Assembly (NCBI RefSeq): GCF_946479755.1
Contig: NZ_CAMLHC010000034.1
Location: forward strand, 18,670-82,669
Direction: 5' to 3'
Source: an uncultured Chitinophaga sp.
Lineage (GTDB): Bacteria > Bacteroidota > Bacteroidia > Chitinophagales > Chitinophagaceae
Length of the DNA: 64,000 bases
Part shown: piece by piece, positions 1-10,680 of the stretch
Numbering within the stretch: the stretch's first letter is position 1
Layout: every line of letters starts with the position of its first letter
Notes under the pieces: generated by a model
Databases searched by the model: none
What the model saw: the letters and a program-made list of their open reading frames with translations, nothing else
Told to the model about the DNA's origin: nothing
Position numbers and translations under genes: made by a program

Positions 1-234
1 ATACCACTCAATGGTAATTCCACACTGAAAAAACTGCTGGAAGCGGGTAGCAGCTATCTGCTGGGAGAGGCTGTCGAGATGGCCCGTATGAAAGCCTCAG
101 AGCAAATACAGCTGAAATATATGTTTTTTGAAAACCTCGCAAACAAGCAGAAAAAGATAGATATATCCTCCAAGCTGCTGAGCATGATCTTTACCTTCAA
201 GGGGGATTATGATATCAGGTTGATGGATGTATAG
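1..234 (+). CDS. C-terminal fragment of an unidentified protein
   Basis: Frame 1 is open from the window edge to a TAG at 232-234 and gives 77 residues; the start lies outside the window. The fragment is rich in Lys, Leu and Met and reads as mostly alpha-helical, with stretches such as KKLLEAGSSYLLGEAVEMA and ending in DIRLMDV. I recognise no family. It lies 50 bases ahead of the DUF6603-type gene on the same strand with no terminator-like hairpin between them, so it is probably the preceding gene of the same operon. Codon use looks like that of the neighbours. Confidence 0.6.
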   Translation: MPLNGNSTLKKLLEAGSSYLLGEAVEMARMKASEQIQLKYMFFENLANKQKKIDISSKLLSMIFTFKGDYDIRLMDV

Positions 235-284
235 CGGTATCATGGACCGTACTGTAACCATCGCTTCCCTCTAAATAACCGACA

Positions 285-3200
285 ATGGACATCTCTGAAC
301 TGATCAATAAACTCAGGGCGGACGCCTCAGCCAGCCAGCAGGTGGTGCTGAATACTGCTTACCTCACTGATGAACAGGTAGCAGCTACGCAAAGTGTATT
401 GGGCCTCCAGTCCGGCCAATATATCACCATAAAAAATCTGCGGGCGAATGACATTCCCGACGCTCAAAACAATTCCGTCACCATTACTGCCGGGCAGGTG
501 GACCTCCTGAGCCAGGACAATCTCCCCGTAAAGGAATTGGTTTTTACGGCAGGCAACGCACAGACAATAGATTTCATTCTCAACCTGACGCTGCCCGCTT
601 CCTGGCAGTGGACCAGCTCTTTCCCCAAACTTCAGCTGAAACCATTTACCCTGCTTTCACCATCAAACGGCAGCTTCATTTACAGTACCACACCACATAC
701 CGCCTACCAGGTCAACACGCAAACACAAATCACACTGGCAGCAGGGCTGAACCTGGCCTGTACCACCAGTGTCAGTAAAATACCCAAGCTATCCGTTATA
801 CTGGGCTCCCTCCTGCCCACGGGAGATCTGCCGCTGAGCGGTACGATTGACCTTAAAGGAAATTCCACCGCCTATCCGGTGATGACGCTGCTGGTGCCGC
901 TCATCCAACAGCTATCCCTCACAGGTAAGTTTACGCTCGGCAGCCTGCAGCTTAAAATTGCCATCACGGACGCTGTTCCCCAGGATATTATCACAGGGCT
1001 ATGGGCTACCGACCCCATGTTCGACCTGCTGTTTCTGCTGGACAGTACTTCGTCGCTGACCATAGAGGTAGACTGTACACCGCTGAGCGACGGTCATTCC
1101 ACACTGGCACAGCTGAGTACCTGTAGTATTGCACAGGCGCTGATAGGGTCTTCCTGGCACTTCGAGAATTTCGTTCCCGCTGTACTGAATAATGCCTTTA
1201 CCAGTATTACCTTCGACGCCATTCTCGCGCTTTCCTTTTCCGGTGGCTTCAATGTCCCGGGGATAGCCTTCAGGGTATATTCGGACAGCAGCCTCCCGCT
1301 GGGATTATTTACACTCAGCAGCTTCCAGTTGAACTTCAGTCTCGATAATCCTGGTGCTGATGCAGCAGCCTACGTGCATATGCTGGTAGCTGCGAAAATT
1401 CCGCTGCAAACATTTAAAGGCAACTTCATCGGCACTATCGCCATCAGCACCGGCGATAATACCAATACAAACAGTACCTGGAATATTGATACGATCACTG
1501 CGGCCTATCCGGATACCGTTTCCTTCGCCGACCTGATACAGGAGCTCGATGCCAACGTCACCTATCCGCAGGAACTGGGAGAGCTTACCCTTTCTGACTT
1601 TTCACTGGAGATAGATTCCGGCGGAAATTCGTATACCTGTGCCTGTTACGGCACCCTCGATATGCACCTGTTCGATGTGAACCTCAGCACACAATTTAAT
1701 CTGCTGATAACGCACGCCGGTAGTACTTCCTACGTACTCAAGGCAAATACCATTATCGGGGACAGCATCCTGAACCTAACCCTGCAGCTGAACAGCAAGG
1801 AGGTCATCTTCGAAGGCGCCGCCATGGATATCCCACTGACTAACCTGCTGGTCAGTATTTTTTCCGATATCAACATCGACCTGACCATATTGCCTGAAAT
1901 CACGCTTTCAACGATAACGGTCAAGTACAATACGCCTTTGGCAGATAAGCTTACGATCACCGGCGCCCTTGACTACAACGGCACCCAGGGCGACTTCCAG
2001 CTCGTAGGCCAGAAAGTCGATAGCCAGTGGCAGTTTATTGCCATGGCTGGATTTGACCTCAACCCCGCGTTTGATGTAGGGGCCCATATTCCATTGGTAG
2101 GTGGTAAACTGACAGGAGAGCTGACCGTAAAAAAAGGATATCTGATCATCACCTCCAAAACGCCACAGGTAGTTACATTTACCGGTCTGCCTCCCGGTAT
2201 TACGCCAGGTATCTCTTTCTATTTCGACCTGGAACTGAGAGGTACGGATACCCCGGTCACCCTGCCGGTGCTGGGGTATTCCAGCACATTCAAAGCCATG
2301 ATGAACAGCTTTTATCTGGCTACCAGTGAAACAGACATCAGTTCCGGCAATACAGCCTATACCATTAAAATCGGGAAGAACCTGGGGCCATTGTATGTAG
2401 ACTCTCTTGCCCTGGCTTACAAAGACCAGGTCATCTACTGCAATATCAACGCCTCCATGAAGATAGGGCCATTTGACGCCTCCCTCGACGGGCTGGGCAT
2501 CGGCACTTCCCTCAGCGCGTTTGCACCCTCTTTTAGCCTGAACGGCCTTGGCTTTGATTTCACCTCTGCCTCCTTTACAATAGACGGCGCACTCATTCGC
2601 ATACCGGATAGTCAGCTGGCACAGGGCGTTTCCCTCCAGTTCGATGGTGCGCTGGTCATTAACATACAACAGCTTGGCCTTTCTGCACTGGGTTCCTATG
2701 CCCAGATGAGCGATGGCGAAGCCTCCTTTTTCATCTTCCTGGACGCTAACTTCCCACCGGGCGGACCACCGTTTTTTATGGTCTCCGGGCTGATGGGCGG
2801 ATTTGGCTTCAACAGAACGCTTTCCCTCCCTACCTTCAGCGAAGTACAAAGCTTTCCGCTGCTGGCCATCAATGCGCCACAAACAGGCAGTAAAAAAGAT
2901 ATCGCCATGCAAACGCTGCAGGTGCTGGAAGGACAGGCGCCCGGAGCAGACAAAACCACCCGGCAGTGGGTCAGCCCACGCAGCGGTGACTACTGGATGG
3001 CGCTGGGCGTAGCATTCAATTCATTTGAGATCATTAACGGCGAGTTGCTGCTGACAGCGGAGTTAGGCCGAGACACACAGTTTTCTCTGCTGGGCCTTTC
3101 CTGGATGACCTTACCACAGCAGGCAGTGGACGGTGACAGACTGGTGTTTGTGGAACTGCAGATGGCCGCGGTATTAAAACCCGAAGATGGTACGCTACAG

Positions 3201-4583
3201 ATGGCTGCAGGCCTTACCAGCAATTCATTCGTGCTGACCAAAGACTGTCACCTTACCGGCGGTTTTGCCTTCTACCTGTGGTTTGGCGATCATCCCGATG
3301 CAGGCCAGTTCGTATTAACCGCCGGAGGATACCACCCCGCTTTCAAACCGCCGGACTATTACCCACAGGTGGCCCGGCTGGGATTCAACTGGCAGGTGTC
3401 GGGCGATGTGTCCATCAAAGGTACTTCCTACTTTGCTTTTACCCCGTCCTGCGCCATGGCAGGCGGGCGGCTGCAGGCACAGTTCCAGTCAGGCCCGCTG
3501 CGGGCCTGGTTTGATGCAGGCGCCAACTTCCTTGTCACCTGGCATCCATTGACATTTACCGCCAGCATCTGGGAAGAAATCGGCGTGTCTCTTACTGTCA
3601 AAGTGTGGTTTATTCATAAAACGTTGCATGCCAGTGTAGGCGCTGCCGTGGACATGTGGGGACCACCGGTCGGCGGTATTGTAAGGGTACATGTGGTCTT
3701 TGTCACCTTTAAGATAAGGTTCGGATCTGACAGCGCACAAGACAAAAACAAACAGGTGCTGGGCTGGGACGATTTCAAACAAATGTTGCCCGCGCCCGGG
3801 GACCGTTGCACCATCATTGCTAATGACGGGCTAACGAACATACTGGAAAAAGATACCGTAACAGGGCAGATCATTTACAACGGAGATACCACCAGCAATC
3901 CTACCACAAAAGTATGGTTCCTGCGGTCCGGCCGGTTGCAATTTACGACCAAAAGCATGATCCCCGCCACCAGCCTCACCTATGGCAATGGCAGCCAGTG
4001 GCAGGTAAACGGCGCCGCCAGCATCAACATCCGACCGATGAACATTAACACTGCCACCGCCGTCCACAATGTGTATATCACGCAGGACAGCGCCAATGGC
4101 ACTCCTATTAACGTTGACGACTGGACGTTCACTGCCAACTACGGAAACGTAGCCGCCACCCTCTGGGGACCACCCATCATCGAAAACGGACAATTTGTAC
4201 AGGCGCCATCCACACCCTCTGCCGATACTGTCGGTAATCAGCTCACCGGCTATACCGTCGTAGCGCCGGAACCGAAACCGGGGTATACTTTCGGGATAGT
4301 GCAGATGCGGTTACTGTTGAATGAATATATCTGCCAGACGGATAATCCGCAGAACCCGCTCAGCATAACGCATGCTTACGATAACGACTATACGCCGTCC
4401 GCCAGCAATACCACCCTGGCAGATATCAGCAATATCGGTACCACGCTCACGGCAGCGAGAAACGCGTTATATGCTGAGCTGCAGCAGGACAATCTCTACA
4501 CCGGCAGCAACGATCCCATGCAACAAATGGGCGCCACTGCCAACGGCTTATTCGTTGACATTCCAATGGAACAATCCAACTGA
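285..4583 (+). CDS. DUF6603-type large beta-rich protein
   Basis: The 1432-residue product has no signal peptide or membrane helix. The first ~650 residues are a run of short Ser/Thr/Leu-rich amphipathic strands. The second half resembles the DUF6603 family: GGFGFNR near residue 836 followed by a LPTF..VQSFPLL segment, and GPLRAWFDAGANF near residue 1070 followed by WGPPVGGIVRVHV. These are features I associate with the family from memory, not from a search. The last ~200 residues form a separate beta-rich region. Function is unknown. It is the first complete gene of a six-gene set spaced by 2 to 28 bases, so its product probably works in a complex with the proteins encoded downstream. Confidence 0.75.
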   Translation: MDISELINKLRADASASQQVVLNTAYLTDEQVAATQSVLGLQSGQYITIKNLRANDIPDAQNNSVTITAGQVDLLSQDNLPVKELVFTAGNAQTIDFILNLTLPASWQWTSSFPKLQLKPFTLLSPSNGSFIYSTTPHTAYQVNTQTQITLAAGLNLACTTSVSKIPKLSVILGSLLPTGDLPLSGTIDLKGNSTAYPVMTLLVPLIQQLSLTGKFTLGSLQLKIAITDAVPQDIITGLWATDPMFDLLFLLDSTSSLTIEVDCTPLSDGHSTLAQLSTCSIAQALIGSSWHFENFVPAVLNNAFTSITFDAILALSFSGGFNVPGIAFRVYSDSSLPLGLFTLSSFQLNFSLDNPGADAAAYVHMLVAAKIPLQTFKGNFIGTIAISTGDNTNTNSTWNIDTITAAYPDTVSFADLIQELDANVTYPQELGELTLSDFSLEIDSGGNSYTCACYGTLDMHLFDVNLSTQFNLLITHAGSTSYVLKANTIIGDSILNLTLQLNSKEVIFEGAAMDIPLTNLLVSIFSDINIDLTILPEITLSTITVKYNTPLADKLTITGALDYNGTQGDFQLVGQKVDSQWQFIAMAGFDLNPAFDVGAHIPLVGGKLTGELTVKKGYLIITSKTPQVVTFTGLPPGITPGISFYFDLELRGTDTPVTLPVLGYSSTFKAMMNSFYLATSETDISSGNTAYTIKIGKNLGPLYVDSLALAYKDQVIYCNINASMKIGPFDASLDGLGIGTSLSAFAPSFSLNGLGFDFTSASFTIDGALIRIPDSQLAQGVSLQFDGALVINIQQLGLSALGSYAQMSDGEASFFIFLDANFPPGGPPFFMVSGLMGGFGFNRTLSLPTFSEVQSFPLLAINAPQTGSKKDIAMQTLQVLEGQAPGADKTTRQWVSPRSGDYWMALGVAFNSFEIINGELLLTAELGRDTQFSLLGLSWMTLPQQAVDGDRLVFVELQMAAVLKPEDGTLQMAAGLTSNSFVLTKDCHLTGGFAFYLWFGDHPDAGQFVLTAGGYHPAFKPPDYYPQVARLGFNWQVSGDVSIKGTSYFAFTPSCAMAGGRLQAQFQSGPLRAWFDAGANFLVTWHPLTFTASIWEEIGVSLTVKVWFIHKTLHASVGAAVDMWGPPVGGIVRVHVVFVTFKIRFGSDSAQDKNKQVLGWDDFKQMLPAPGDRCTIIANDGLTNILEKDTVTGQIIYNGDTTSNPTTKVWFLRSGRLQFTTKSMIPATSLTYGNGSQWQVNGAASINIRPMNINTATAVHNVYITQDSANGTPINVDDWTFTANYGNVAATLWGPPIIENGQFVQAPSTPSADTVGNQLTGYTVVAPEPKPGYTFGIVQMRLLLNEYICQTDNPQNPLSITHAYDNDYTPSASNTTLADISNIGTTLTAARNALYAELQQDNLYTGSNDPMQQMGATANGLFVDIPMEQSN

Positions 4584-4585
4584 CT

Positions 4586-6871
4586 ATGAAAAACGTTAAA
4601 GATCTGAATGACGATATTCCTGTGGGAGACCTTAAATTGTTCGACAGTTACCTTCCATCGGTAGATGCCGGCAACTACTTCATTACCGTCCGGCAGCCCC
4701 TGAACGATTCCAACGGCCAGCTGGACACGGATGGTGTGGCTACCGTGCAGGAATTTACCGTAACAGCCCCACAATATTTTATTGACAAAACACAGGTGAT
4801 CAGTATGTACCCTATTCCCGGCAGCAGCGGTAAATACAGTGAAGTGCTTCCCAACATCGTGCTGAAAGATGCCGGCCTTCCCTGGGAAAGAGGCATGGAC
4901 CAGCCGACCACGCCATGGCTCGCGCTCATGGTATTTAAGGAGACGGAACTGAACGATGGCGACGACAGCAGCGACCAATCCACTACTACCACTGTAGCAG
5001 CATTCCAACAGGGACAAAACGGTGTATTAACGCCCGGTATTACCCGTGAAGATGATATCGATCCGAAAAGCAGCTGTAAAACAATCAGCATGCCCGTGGC
5101 TATATTCAAGGCGATCGCACCGATGCTTGATGAGCTACCCTATCTCTCTCATATCCGCCGGATCAATACCGACAACTGCGCTATCGGAGGTATCAATGAA
5201 CACGGCCTGTTTTCCATTGTGGCCTCCAACCGTTTCTGCCTGGCGCCTGATGGTCAGCAGCCGCTAAAAAACATTGTACACCTGGTATCTCTTGAAGGCA
5301 TGAAGGATTACCTGCATCCCGGCGCCGATCTCAGCAGCTATTCGGCCGTCACCCTGCTAAGCCTTGCCAGCTGGACATTTCAGTCCCAGGCAGACGGTTA
5401 CAGCTTCCGGATGCTGGCTGAAAACCTGGTGGCTTCTGAAAAGACAAACAACACCGTTGATCCGTCACTGTTATGGCTCCGGCTCCCGGTGCCGGCCAAC
5501 ACCAATACTGATATGAATAAGGTGGTACGCCAGCGGACCGGTGACGGTTACCTTCCCCTTCCGTGGCAGACCCGCAGCGGCGAAAGCACCTTTGCCTGGT
5601 ATCGAGGGCCATTGGCGCCACTGCTGCCCACTCCTTCCGCCACCCATTACAGTACGGCGGATGCCGCCCTGATATTTGATAAAACACATGGCATATTTGA
5701 CGTAACACTGGCCACCGCCTGGGAAACAGGCAGGGAAATAGCGCTGGCCGATGCTGCTTTTATGAGCAAGGTGACCGACTTCAGGCAGCAGCTCAACCTG
5801 ATCGCCGACAAGCTGCTGCACCGCTCCTCCTCTCCTCATTTTCAGGCGCAGGCGATGGCAGATATCGACCCTTCTGCCACCGTGCAGGAACGGTTACGGA
5901 CCCTGTTAACGCCACAACTGATAACGGATATAGGCAATACCGCCTCGCAGGCGCCGGGCTCCCGGCCTACCGCGACAAAGATAAAGACACCCCTGCAAGA
6001 CCCACAGCTGCAGCTCATCACCTTCCTGCAACGCACCGATGTACAGGATCGCCTGCAAGCAATAGCAGCCGGTATTTCAGGGGAACTATCAGACTGGATG
6101 GCGAAGCTGAAACTGCTTTACCCTATCCCTTTCAGGAAACTGGTCGCCGACGAGCGGATGCTCCCGAACGAGTCGCTGCGCTTCTTTTACCTGGACCTCA
6201 ACTGGCTGAATGCCGCCATCGACGGGGCGATGAGCTTTGGCATCAAGACAACCAAAGATCAAATGCTGCACGATATTGTCCTGCCGAAAATCAGGGCGGC
6301 CGCCATCCAAAAAACCGGCATAGTCCGGTCCCGGATAACAGGACGACAGATTTCCGATACCCCACCATCGGACGTAATGAGTGGCTTCCTGCTAAGGTCT
6401 GCCATGGTAAAGGCGTGGCCCACCCTCGTCATACGCGTCAAAGACGCCAGCGACAACACCCTTAATATCATCCGGACAGACCACCTCGCCCCGAACGTGC
6501 TGTTATGCATCTTCAGTGGTGTACCCGACAACGTTACCCTCAGCGAGCCGGCAGAGACACTTTGCTTTGGCATAGATGACGAAGGGTATGCCGTTATCAG
6601 GAACATTGTGCCCGGCGACACTCCCCTGGGGCAACAGCTGGGGACCATACAGGTACGCGATCTGTCAGGCAGGCAGCAATACTGCATGCGCAACGCGGGC
6701 AGCCACGTACTCAATATCGCGCCGGAAGACCCTAACGGCCTCGTACAAACGTTGCAGCGTTCCATGACCAGTTTAAAAACACCACCGCCCAACGGCCAGC
6801 TAAGTGCCGGCACACTGGCGCTTCAGATGATGAAGTCCGCCGAAGCGGTAGTATTTCAAAGTCAATCTTAA
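4586..6871 (+). CDS. Unidentified 761-residue protein of the DUF6603 operon
   Basis: The start codon lies two bases after the upstream stop, which suggests translational coupling. The product has no signal peptide or membrane segment. A segment near residues 85-115 (LPNIVLKDAGLPWERGMD, then a Trp-containing strand) looks like a conserved core because it is rich in Pro, Trp and charged residues, but I cannot assign a family. The middle (about residues 380-560) is more helical and Gln-rich, and the C-terminal third returns to beta-strand character. The linkage suggests a structural partner of the DUF6603-type protein; that is inference from position only. Confidence 0.7.
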   Translation: MKNVKDLNDDIPVGDLKLFDSYLPSVDAGNYFITVRQPLNDSNGQLDTDGVATVQEFTVTAPQYFIDKTQVISMYPIPGSSGKYSEVLPNIVLKDAGLPWERGMDQPTTPWLALMVFKETELNDGDDSSDQSTTTTVAAFQQGQNGVLTPGITREDDIDPKSSCKTISMPVAIFKAIAPMLDELPYLSHIRRINTDNCAIGGINEHGLFSIVASNRFCLAPDGQQPLKNIVHLVSLEGMKDYLHPGADLSSYSAVTLLSLASWTFQSQADGYSFRMLAENLVASEKTNNTVDPSLLWLRLPVPANTNTDMNKVVRQRTGDGYLPLPWQTRSGESTFAWYRGPLAPLLPTPSATHYSTADAALIFDKTHGIFDVTLATAWETGREIALADAAFMSKVTDFRQQLNLIADKLLHRSSSPHFQAQAMADIDPSATVQERLRTLLTPQLITDIGNTASQAPGSRPTATKIKTPLQDPQLQLITFLQRTDVQDRLQAIAAGISGELSDWMAKLKLLYPIPFRKLVADERMLPNESLRFFYLDLNWLNAAIDGAMSFGIKTTKDQMLHDIVLPKIRAAAIQKTGIVRSRITGRQISDTPPSDVMSGFLLRSAMVKAWPTLVIRVKDASDNTLNIIRTDHLAPNVLLCIFSGVPDNVTLSEPAETLCFGIDDEGYAVIRNIVPGDTPLGQQLGTIQVRDLSGRQQYCMRNAGSHVLNIAPEDPNGLVQTLQRSMTSLKTPPPNGQLSAGTLALQMMKSAEAVVFQSQS

Positions 6872-6882
6872 AATCAATCCGT

Positions 6883-9800
6883 ATGAGCTCTCCCATAATA
6901 GTACCCATGGAACTCGATGTGCTGCTCGCCAATACCGCCCTTACGGACAGGGATCAATTCAGGTTATGGTATTACAGCTATTCTTCCATGAAAAGCAAGG
7001 CCTGGTCAGATCCTGAACCGCCGGCGTTTACCGATAGTCATACCATGCCGGGCACAGGAGCCTATCTGCACTGGACCTTACCCCGGTCGCTGCGTGTCGG
7101 CAAATCCGACAGCACCAGCGATTTTCCGCTGGTGCCCAATCGTTGGCTCATTGTACGCATATACCGCGACGCCAATGGCAACAACGTGCCGCAAACCTGG
7201 ATGCTGGAAGCGGACTGCCCCAACCCGGACAATGATGCCAACAGCTGCTACTATATTGTCAATGATACGGTCAAAAACAACTGGGCAAACAGCAGTGACA
7301 CCAACAGGAACAGCGCTTTCCCCCTTCCCTTTGATACGGGCGACAACACCGATACGCAGGCCTATTACCTCAGTATAGGCCGCGCCTTTGATTGGTCTGC
7401 CTGGAAAGAGGCCTACCCGGAAAATATGTTCATCACAGCCCTGGGCCCGGGCAATCCCGATTTCAGCGGTTATATAGGATTCAACCTGGGGGTATTGTCT
7501 TTCTATGACAGTCTCGCCGGAGTACCGGACACCACGTCTCTTAGCTATATGGTCACCGGTTGGTATGCCGACGCCAATAGCGACATCCTCGTTACCGGCA
7601 ATACAGGCTTTACCGGCGGCGCAACGGCCGATGCAGTATTGGCCGCATTAAACTGGCAGCTGGCGCAGGGACAAAGTGCCGGTGACAGCAATATCACACT
7701 GTACAGCGGGATGTCGTTCAACCTTCCCTGGAATGCTACTGCCCAGGAACCGCCTGCCAATGATGAACTGGATTCGCTAAAGCACTCCAAATTTGTGTCC
7801 GTTTGTGTCGCCAACACCGGAATGGAAGCTTTCAGTACGCTGGTGGCTACGCAACTGGGACAGATACAGGGATATAGCGATACGCATGCGACCCTTGAAT
7901 TATTACGTGCCTTCCAGTTCGATCTGCTACCCGAACTTAACAACGTAAACGGTACTCAACTGATAGCGGAAAGAATACAACAAGCCTGGTTCAATGCCCA
8001 CTTCGGCGGCAACCGCTGGAAGATCGTCCCATCAAGTGAAAACCAGCAGCCATCCGGCTATAGGATCTCCGACAGCGATGCAGCCTGGCTGCAACAGCTG
8101 AACCAGGACCAGCAGGCCCTTGATGACGCGCTCACACAACTTCTCAGCCTGCAATGGGACCTCAATGCAGTATGGTGGAAATATCATTCCATTCAGCGTG
8201 CTTTTTATAACGCCGACAAAGACTGGCCGGGGGTGACCGCTGATCAGCTGAGCCCCTACCTTGACCCGGACGACCCTACGAAAACATTGGGCCAGGTACT
8301 GGCACAACTGAAAATAGTAAACGACCTGCTTCCGAAAGTACCGCAGCCGCAGCAGGGGATTGCCAATCAGCAGGACGCATTGCAGGCAGGCATTACCGCG
8401 TTCGCCCAAAGCAAACAAATCAGTGCAGGCTATGTATTAAAAGCAGTGGCGCAGCCCCGCTACTGGCAGCCCAACAACCCCAACCTACTGATTTCCGGCA
8501 TATCCCTTGACAAGCTCGGGAACCCGGAAACAGCCCTTGCCGTAAGGCTCCCATCGCAACTCATTCAGTCTTTTACGGTAGACGGGCAGCAGATCAACGC
8601 CGCTGCACTGGAGAGCATCATCCCTGCACTTCCCAACACCGGGCAATTACCGGGAAACGTACAGGACATCTACACCGAATTTTTTCTGCTGGACCCCGCC
8701 AACGCAGCGCAGATCGCCGATAAAACACACTTATCGAAAGACGATGTATACAATGCCATGAAAGCCCATCAGATAACCTGTTACACAAACGGCATCCTAC
8801 CTGCATTTGACCTGAGCGAATGGCAACAGCAATGGCGCCCTTTGTTTATGGAGTGGCAGCTAACCCATACCCCTGTTCCGTTTGCATGGAAAAACACCCC
8901 CAACTGGACTTTCAATGGTACAGACTATCAGCTGGTAGCATCACCGCAGGGCCAGGGCAAACCCTACATTATTTCCGGAAGGGCTGCCCTGAGCACTCAT
9001 ACCCAAATGACTTTCGGCGCACGCCTGAAGACCTTTGCAGACCAATATAACAACGACGATCTGAAAGAACTGTGGAAAGCCATTGACGATACAGACCAAT
9101 GGCGTTTCCTCTCCCAGGAACTGGCAGATACCAACGAATACCTTGCGCAGCGCGACAAAAGACTTTACCGTAAGCCGGGCCACGCCACGTTTACCTATCA
9201 AAACCAACAACTGTCCTATTCCAAGATCATGGGGTATCCCGATGATGCCCATATATATCCTTTCGACACGCCCTCTTTTGCCCAGGGACTGGTGAACGCC
9301 CTCCCTGCCATCAACAAAGATGGTCCAAGCGCCTATCCCTTTCAACAGATAAGAGGTGGCGAGTTTTACTTCTCACAGCTGATCATCTATGATAAGTTCG
9401 GCAGGATACTGGAGCTGGTACAGCCTACAGACGGTGGTGTATTTGATGCCACCGGCTTCCCGCTGATGGTGGACACCGCCTTTGCCGTAGCACATCAGCT
9501 ATCCAGCGGTATAAAAGCCCCGTTCCAGGTACCGCCGCGGGTGTTGCAGCCTGCCCGGTTAAATATGCTGCTGGCCGATTATCGGGACCAAAACAACGTA
9601 CTGGGCATCACTTCAGACGTTAATCCCATATGCGGATGGGTAGTACCGAACCACGTTGACCGGTCGCTGCTGCTGTTTTTCCCGGATGGCAGCAATGCCG
9701 GTGAAATATTGCTGCTGGCGGACACGAACGGAACGCATATCCAGTGGACACCGCCACCCAATAACAGCCTCGGCGCCCTGTCTGATGTGGGTTCCCGGTC

Positions 9801-10668
9801 GAAACAACTGGGCGCCTTTGCAACAGCGCTGGTGGCAAAAACGCCGGCAGCCTTCGACGCCTTTATGAAAGCGATCGACAGCACGCTGTGGACAGTAGAC
9901 CCACTGGGTAAACGCACCCACCAGGACCTCTCCCTGTTCATTGGCCGCCCGCTGGCACTGGTAGCCATGACGCTGCAATTGAAACTGAACGGACAGCCCC
10001 TGAAAAGTGAAGACTGGACTTACCCGCTGAAAGAGATACCACCAGATCCTGATGTTCCCACGCTGACCGCCTGTACGTTTGATGTACGCTTTGGCGACCA
10101 GGCTTCCCGTGAAGACGGAGTGATCGGTTATTTCGAAGGAGAAAGTTACGACCGCTTCAACTGTGTGGTAACGCCCGACAGCTCAGACAACTATCTGCAG
10201 CAGATAGGCCCATTGGACAGCGACAACGGTAATTACATCCAGCTGTCGTTCGAAAACGCCCCTGCATATATTACTGTATTGGCGGACCCACGGGCATCCA
10301 TACACGCTTTTACCGGCATACTGCCGGTGAAGGAAGTTAAACTTCCGGAAGAATTTGTAGACAAACCATTGTCTTCACTGGAGATCACTTTCAGAACAGG
10401 TCCTGTACTGTCTTCCATACAGCCGTCAGACCAGCTGTCGGGACAGCCGACACATGCCAGCGCCCTCACCTATCTGCCGGTGAGTGCCAAATTCGGCGTA
10501 TGGAGCTGGTGGCAAAGTACGGTGCGTAATCCCGGTACAGCAACAGCCAGCTTCTCCTGGCAGGGATATACGCTTACCAAAGCAACGACCACCGCTAACT
10601 TCGACAGCTACTCCTCCAGCCTGCACGATGGGTATCTGCAATTTATCACCGATCAAAACCCTCAATAA
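6883..10668 (+). CDS. Unidentified 1261-residue protein of the DUF6603 operon
   Basis: A very large soluble protein with no signal peptide or membrane helix, starting 11 bases after the preceding stop. Its N-terminus carries Trp- and Tyr-rich segments, including GTGAYLHWTLPRSLR near residue 60 followed by PNRWLIVRIYR, which read as a globular enzyme-like or carbohydrate-binding-like fold, but I recognise no catalytic motif. Residues of about 390-500 are Gln-rich and helical. The C-terminal half holds several beta-rich segments. The size and close coupling with its neighbours suggest a scaffold or structural component. The function is unknown. Confidence 0.7.
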   Translation: MSSPIIVPMELDVLLANTALTDRDQFRLWYYSYSSMKSKAWSDPEPPAFTDSHTMPGTGAYLHWTLPRSLRVGKSDSTSDFPLVPNRWLIVRIYRDANGNNVPQTWMLEADCPNPDNDANSCYYIVNDTVKNNWANSSDTNRNSAFPLPFDTGDNTDTQAYYLSIGRAFDWSAWKEAYPENMFITALGPGNPDFSGYIGFNLGVLSFYDSLAGVPDTTSLSYMVTGWYADANSDILVTGNTGFTGGATADAVLAALNWQLAQGQSAGDSNITLYSGMSFNLPWNATAQEPPANDELDSLKHSKFVSVCVANTGMEAFSTLVATQLGQIQGYSDTHATLELLRAFQFDLLPELNNVNGTQLIAERIQQAWFNAHFGGNRWKIVPSSENQQPSGYRISDSDAAWLQQLNQDQQALDDALTQLLSLQWDLNAVWWKYHSIQRAFYNADKDWPGVTADQLSPYLDPDDPTKTLGQVLAQLKIVNDLLPKVPQPQQGIANQQDALQAGITAFAQSKQISAGYVLKAVAQPRYWQPNNPNLLISGISLDKLGNPETALAVRLPSQLIQSFTVDGQQINAAALESIIPALPNTGQLPGNVQDIYTEFFLLDPANAAQIADKTHLSKDDVYNAMKAHQITCYTNGILPAFDLSEWQQQWRPLFMEWQLTHTPVPFAWKNTPNWTFNGTDYQLVASPQGQGKPYIISGRAALSTHTQMTFGARLKTFADQYNNDDLKELWKAIDDTDQWRFLSQELADTNEYLAQRDKRLYRKPGHATFTYQNQQLSYSKIMGYPDDAHIYPFDTPSFAQGLVNALPAINKDGPSAYPFQQIRGGEFYFSQLIIYDKFGRILELVQPTDGGVFDATGFPLMVDTAFAVAHQLSSGIKAPFQVPPRVLQPARLNMLLADYRDQNNVLGITSDVNPICGWVVPNHVDRSLLLFFPDGSNAGEILLLADTNGTHIQWTPPPNNSLGALSDVGSRSKQLGAFATALVAKTPAAFDAFMKAIDSTLWTVDPLGKRTHQDLSLFIGRPLALVAMTLQLKLNGQPLKSEDWTYPLKEIPPDPDVPTLTACTFDVRFGDQASREDGVIGYFEGESYDRFNCVVTPDSSDNYLQQIGPLDSDNGNYIQLSFENAPAYITVLADPRASIHAFTGILPVKEVKLPEEFVDKPLSSLEITFRTGPVLSSIQPSDQLSGQPTHASALTYLPVSAKFGVWSWWQSTVRNPGTATASFSWQGYTLTKATTTANFDSYSSSLHDGYLQFITDQNPQ

Positions 10669-10680
10669 AAATACCTGACT

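Noticed and set aside
1908..2912. Long antisense open frame (about 330 codons, - strand) inside the DUF6603-type gene
   Set aside because: It lies fully opposite a well-supported coding region, has no recognisable domain and a composition expected of a shadow frame.
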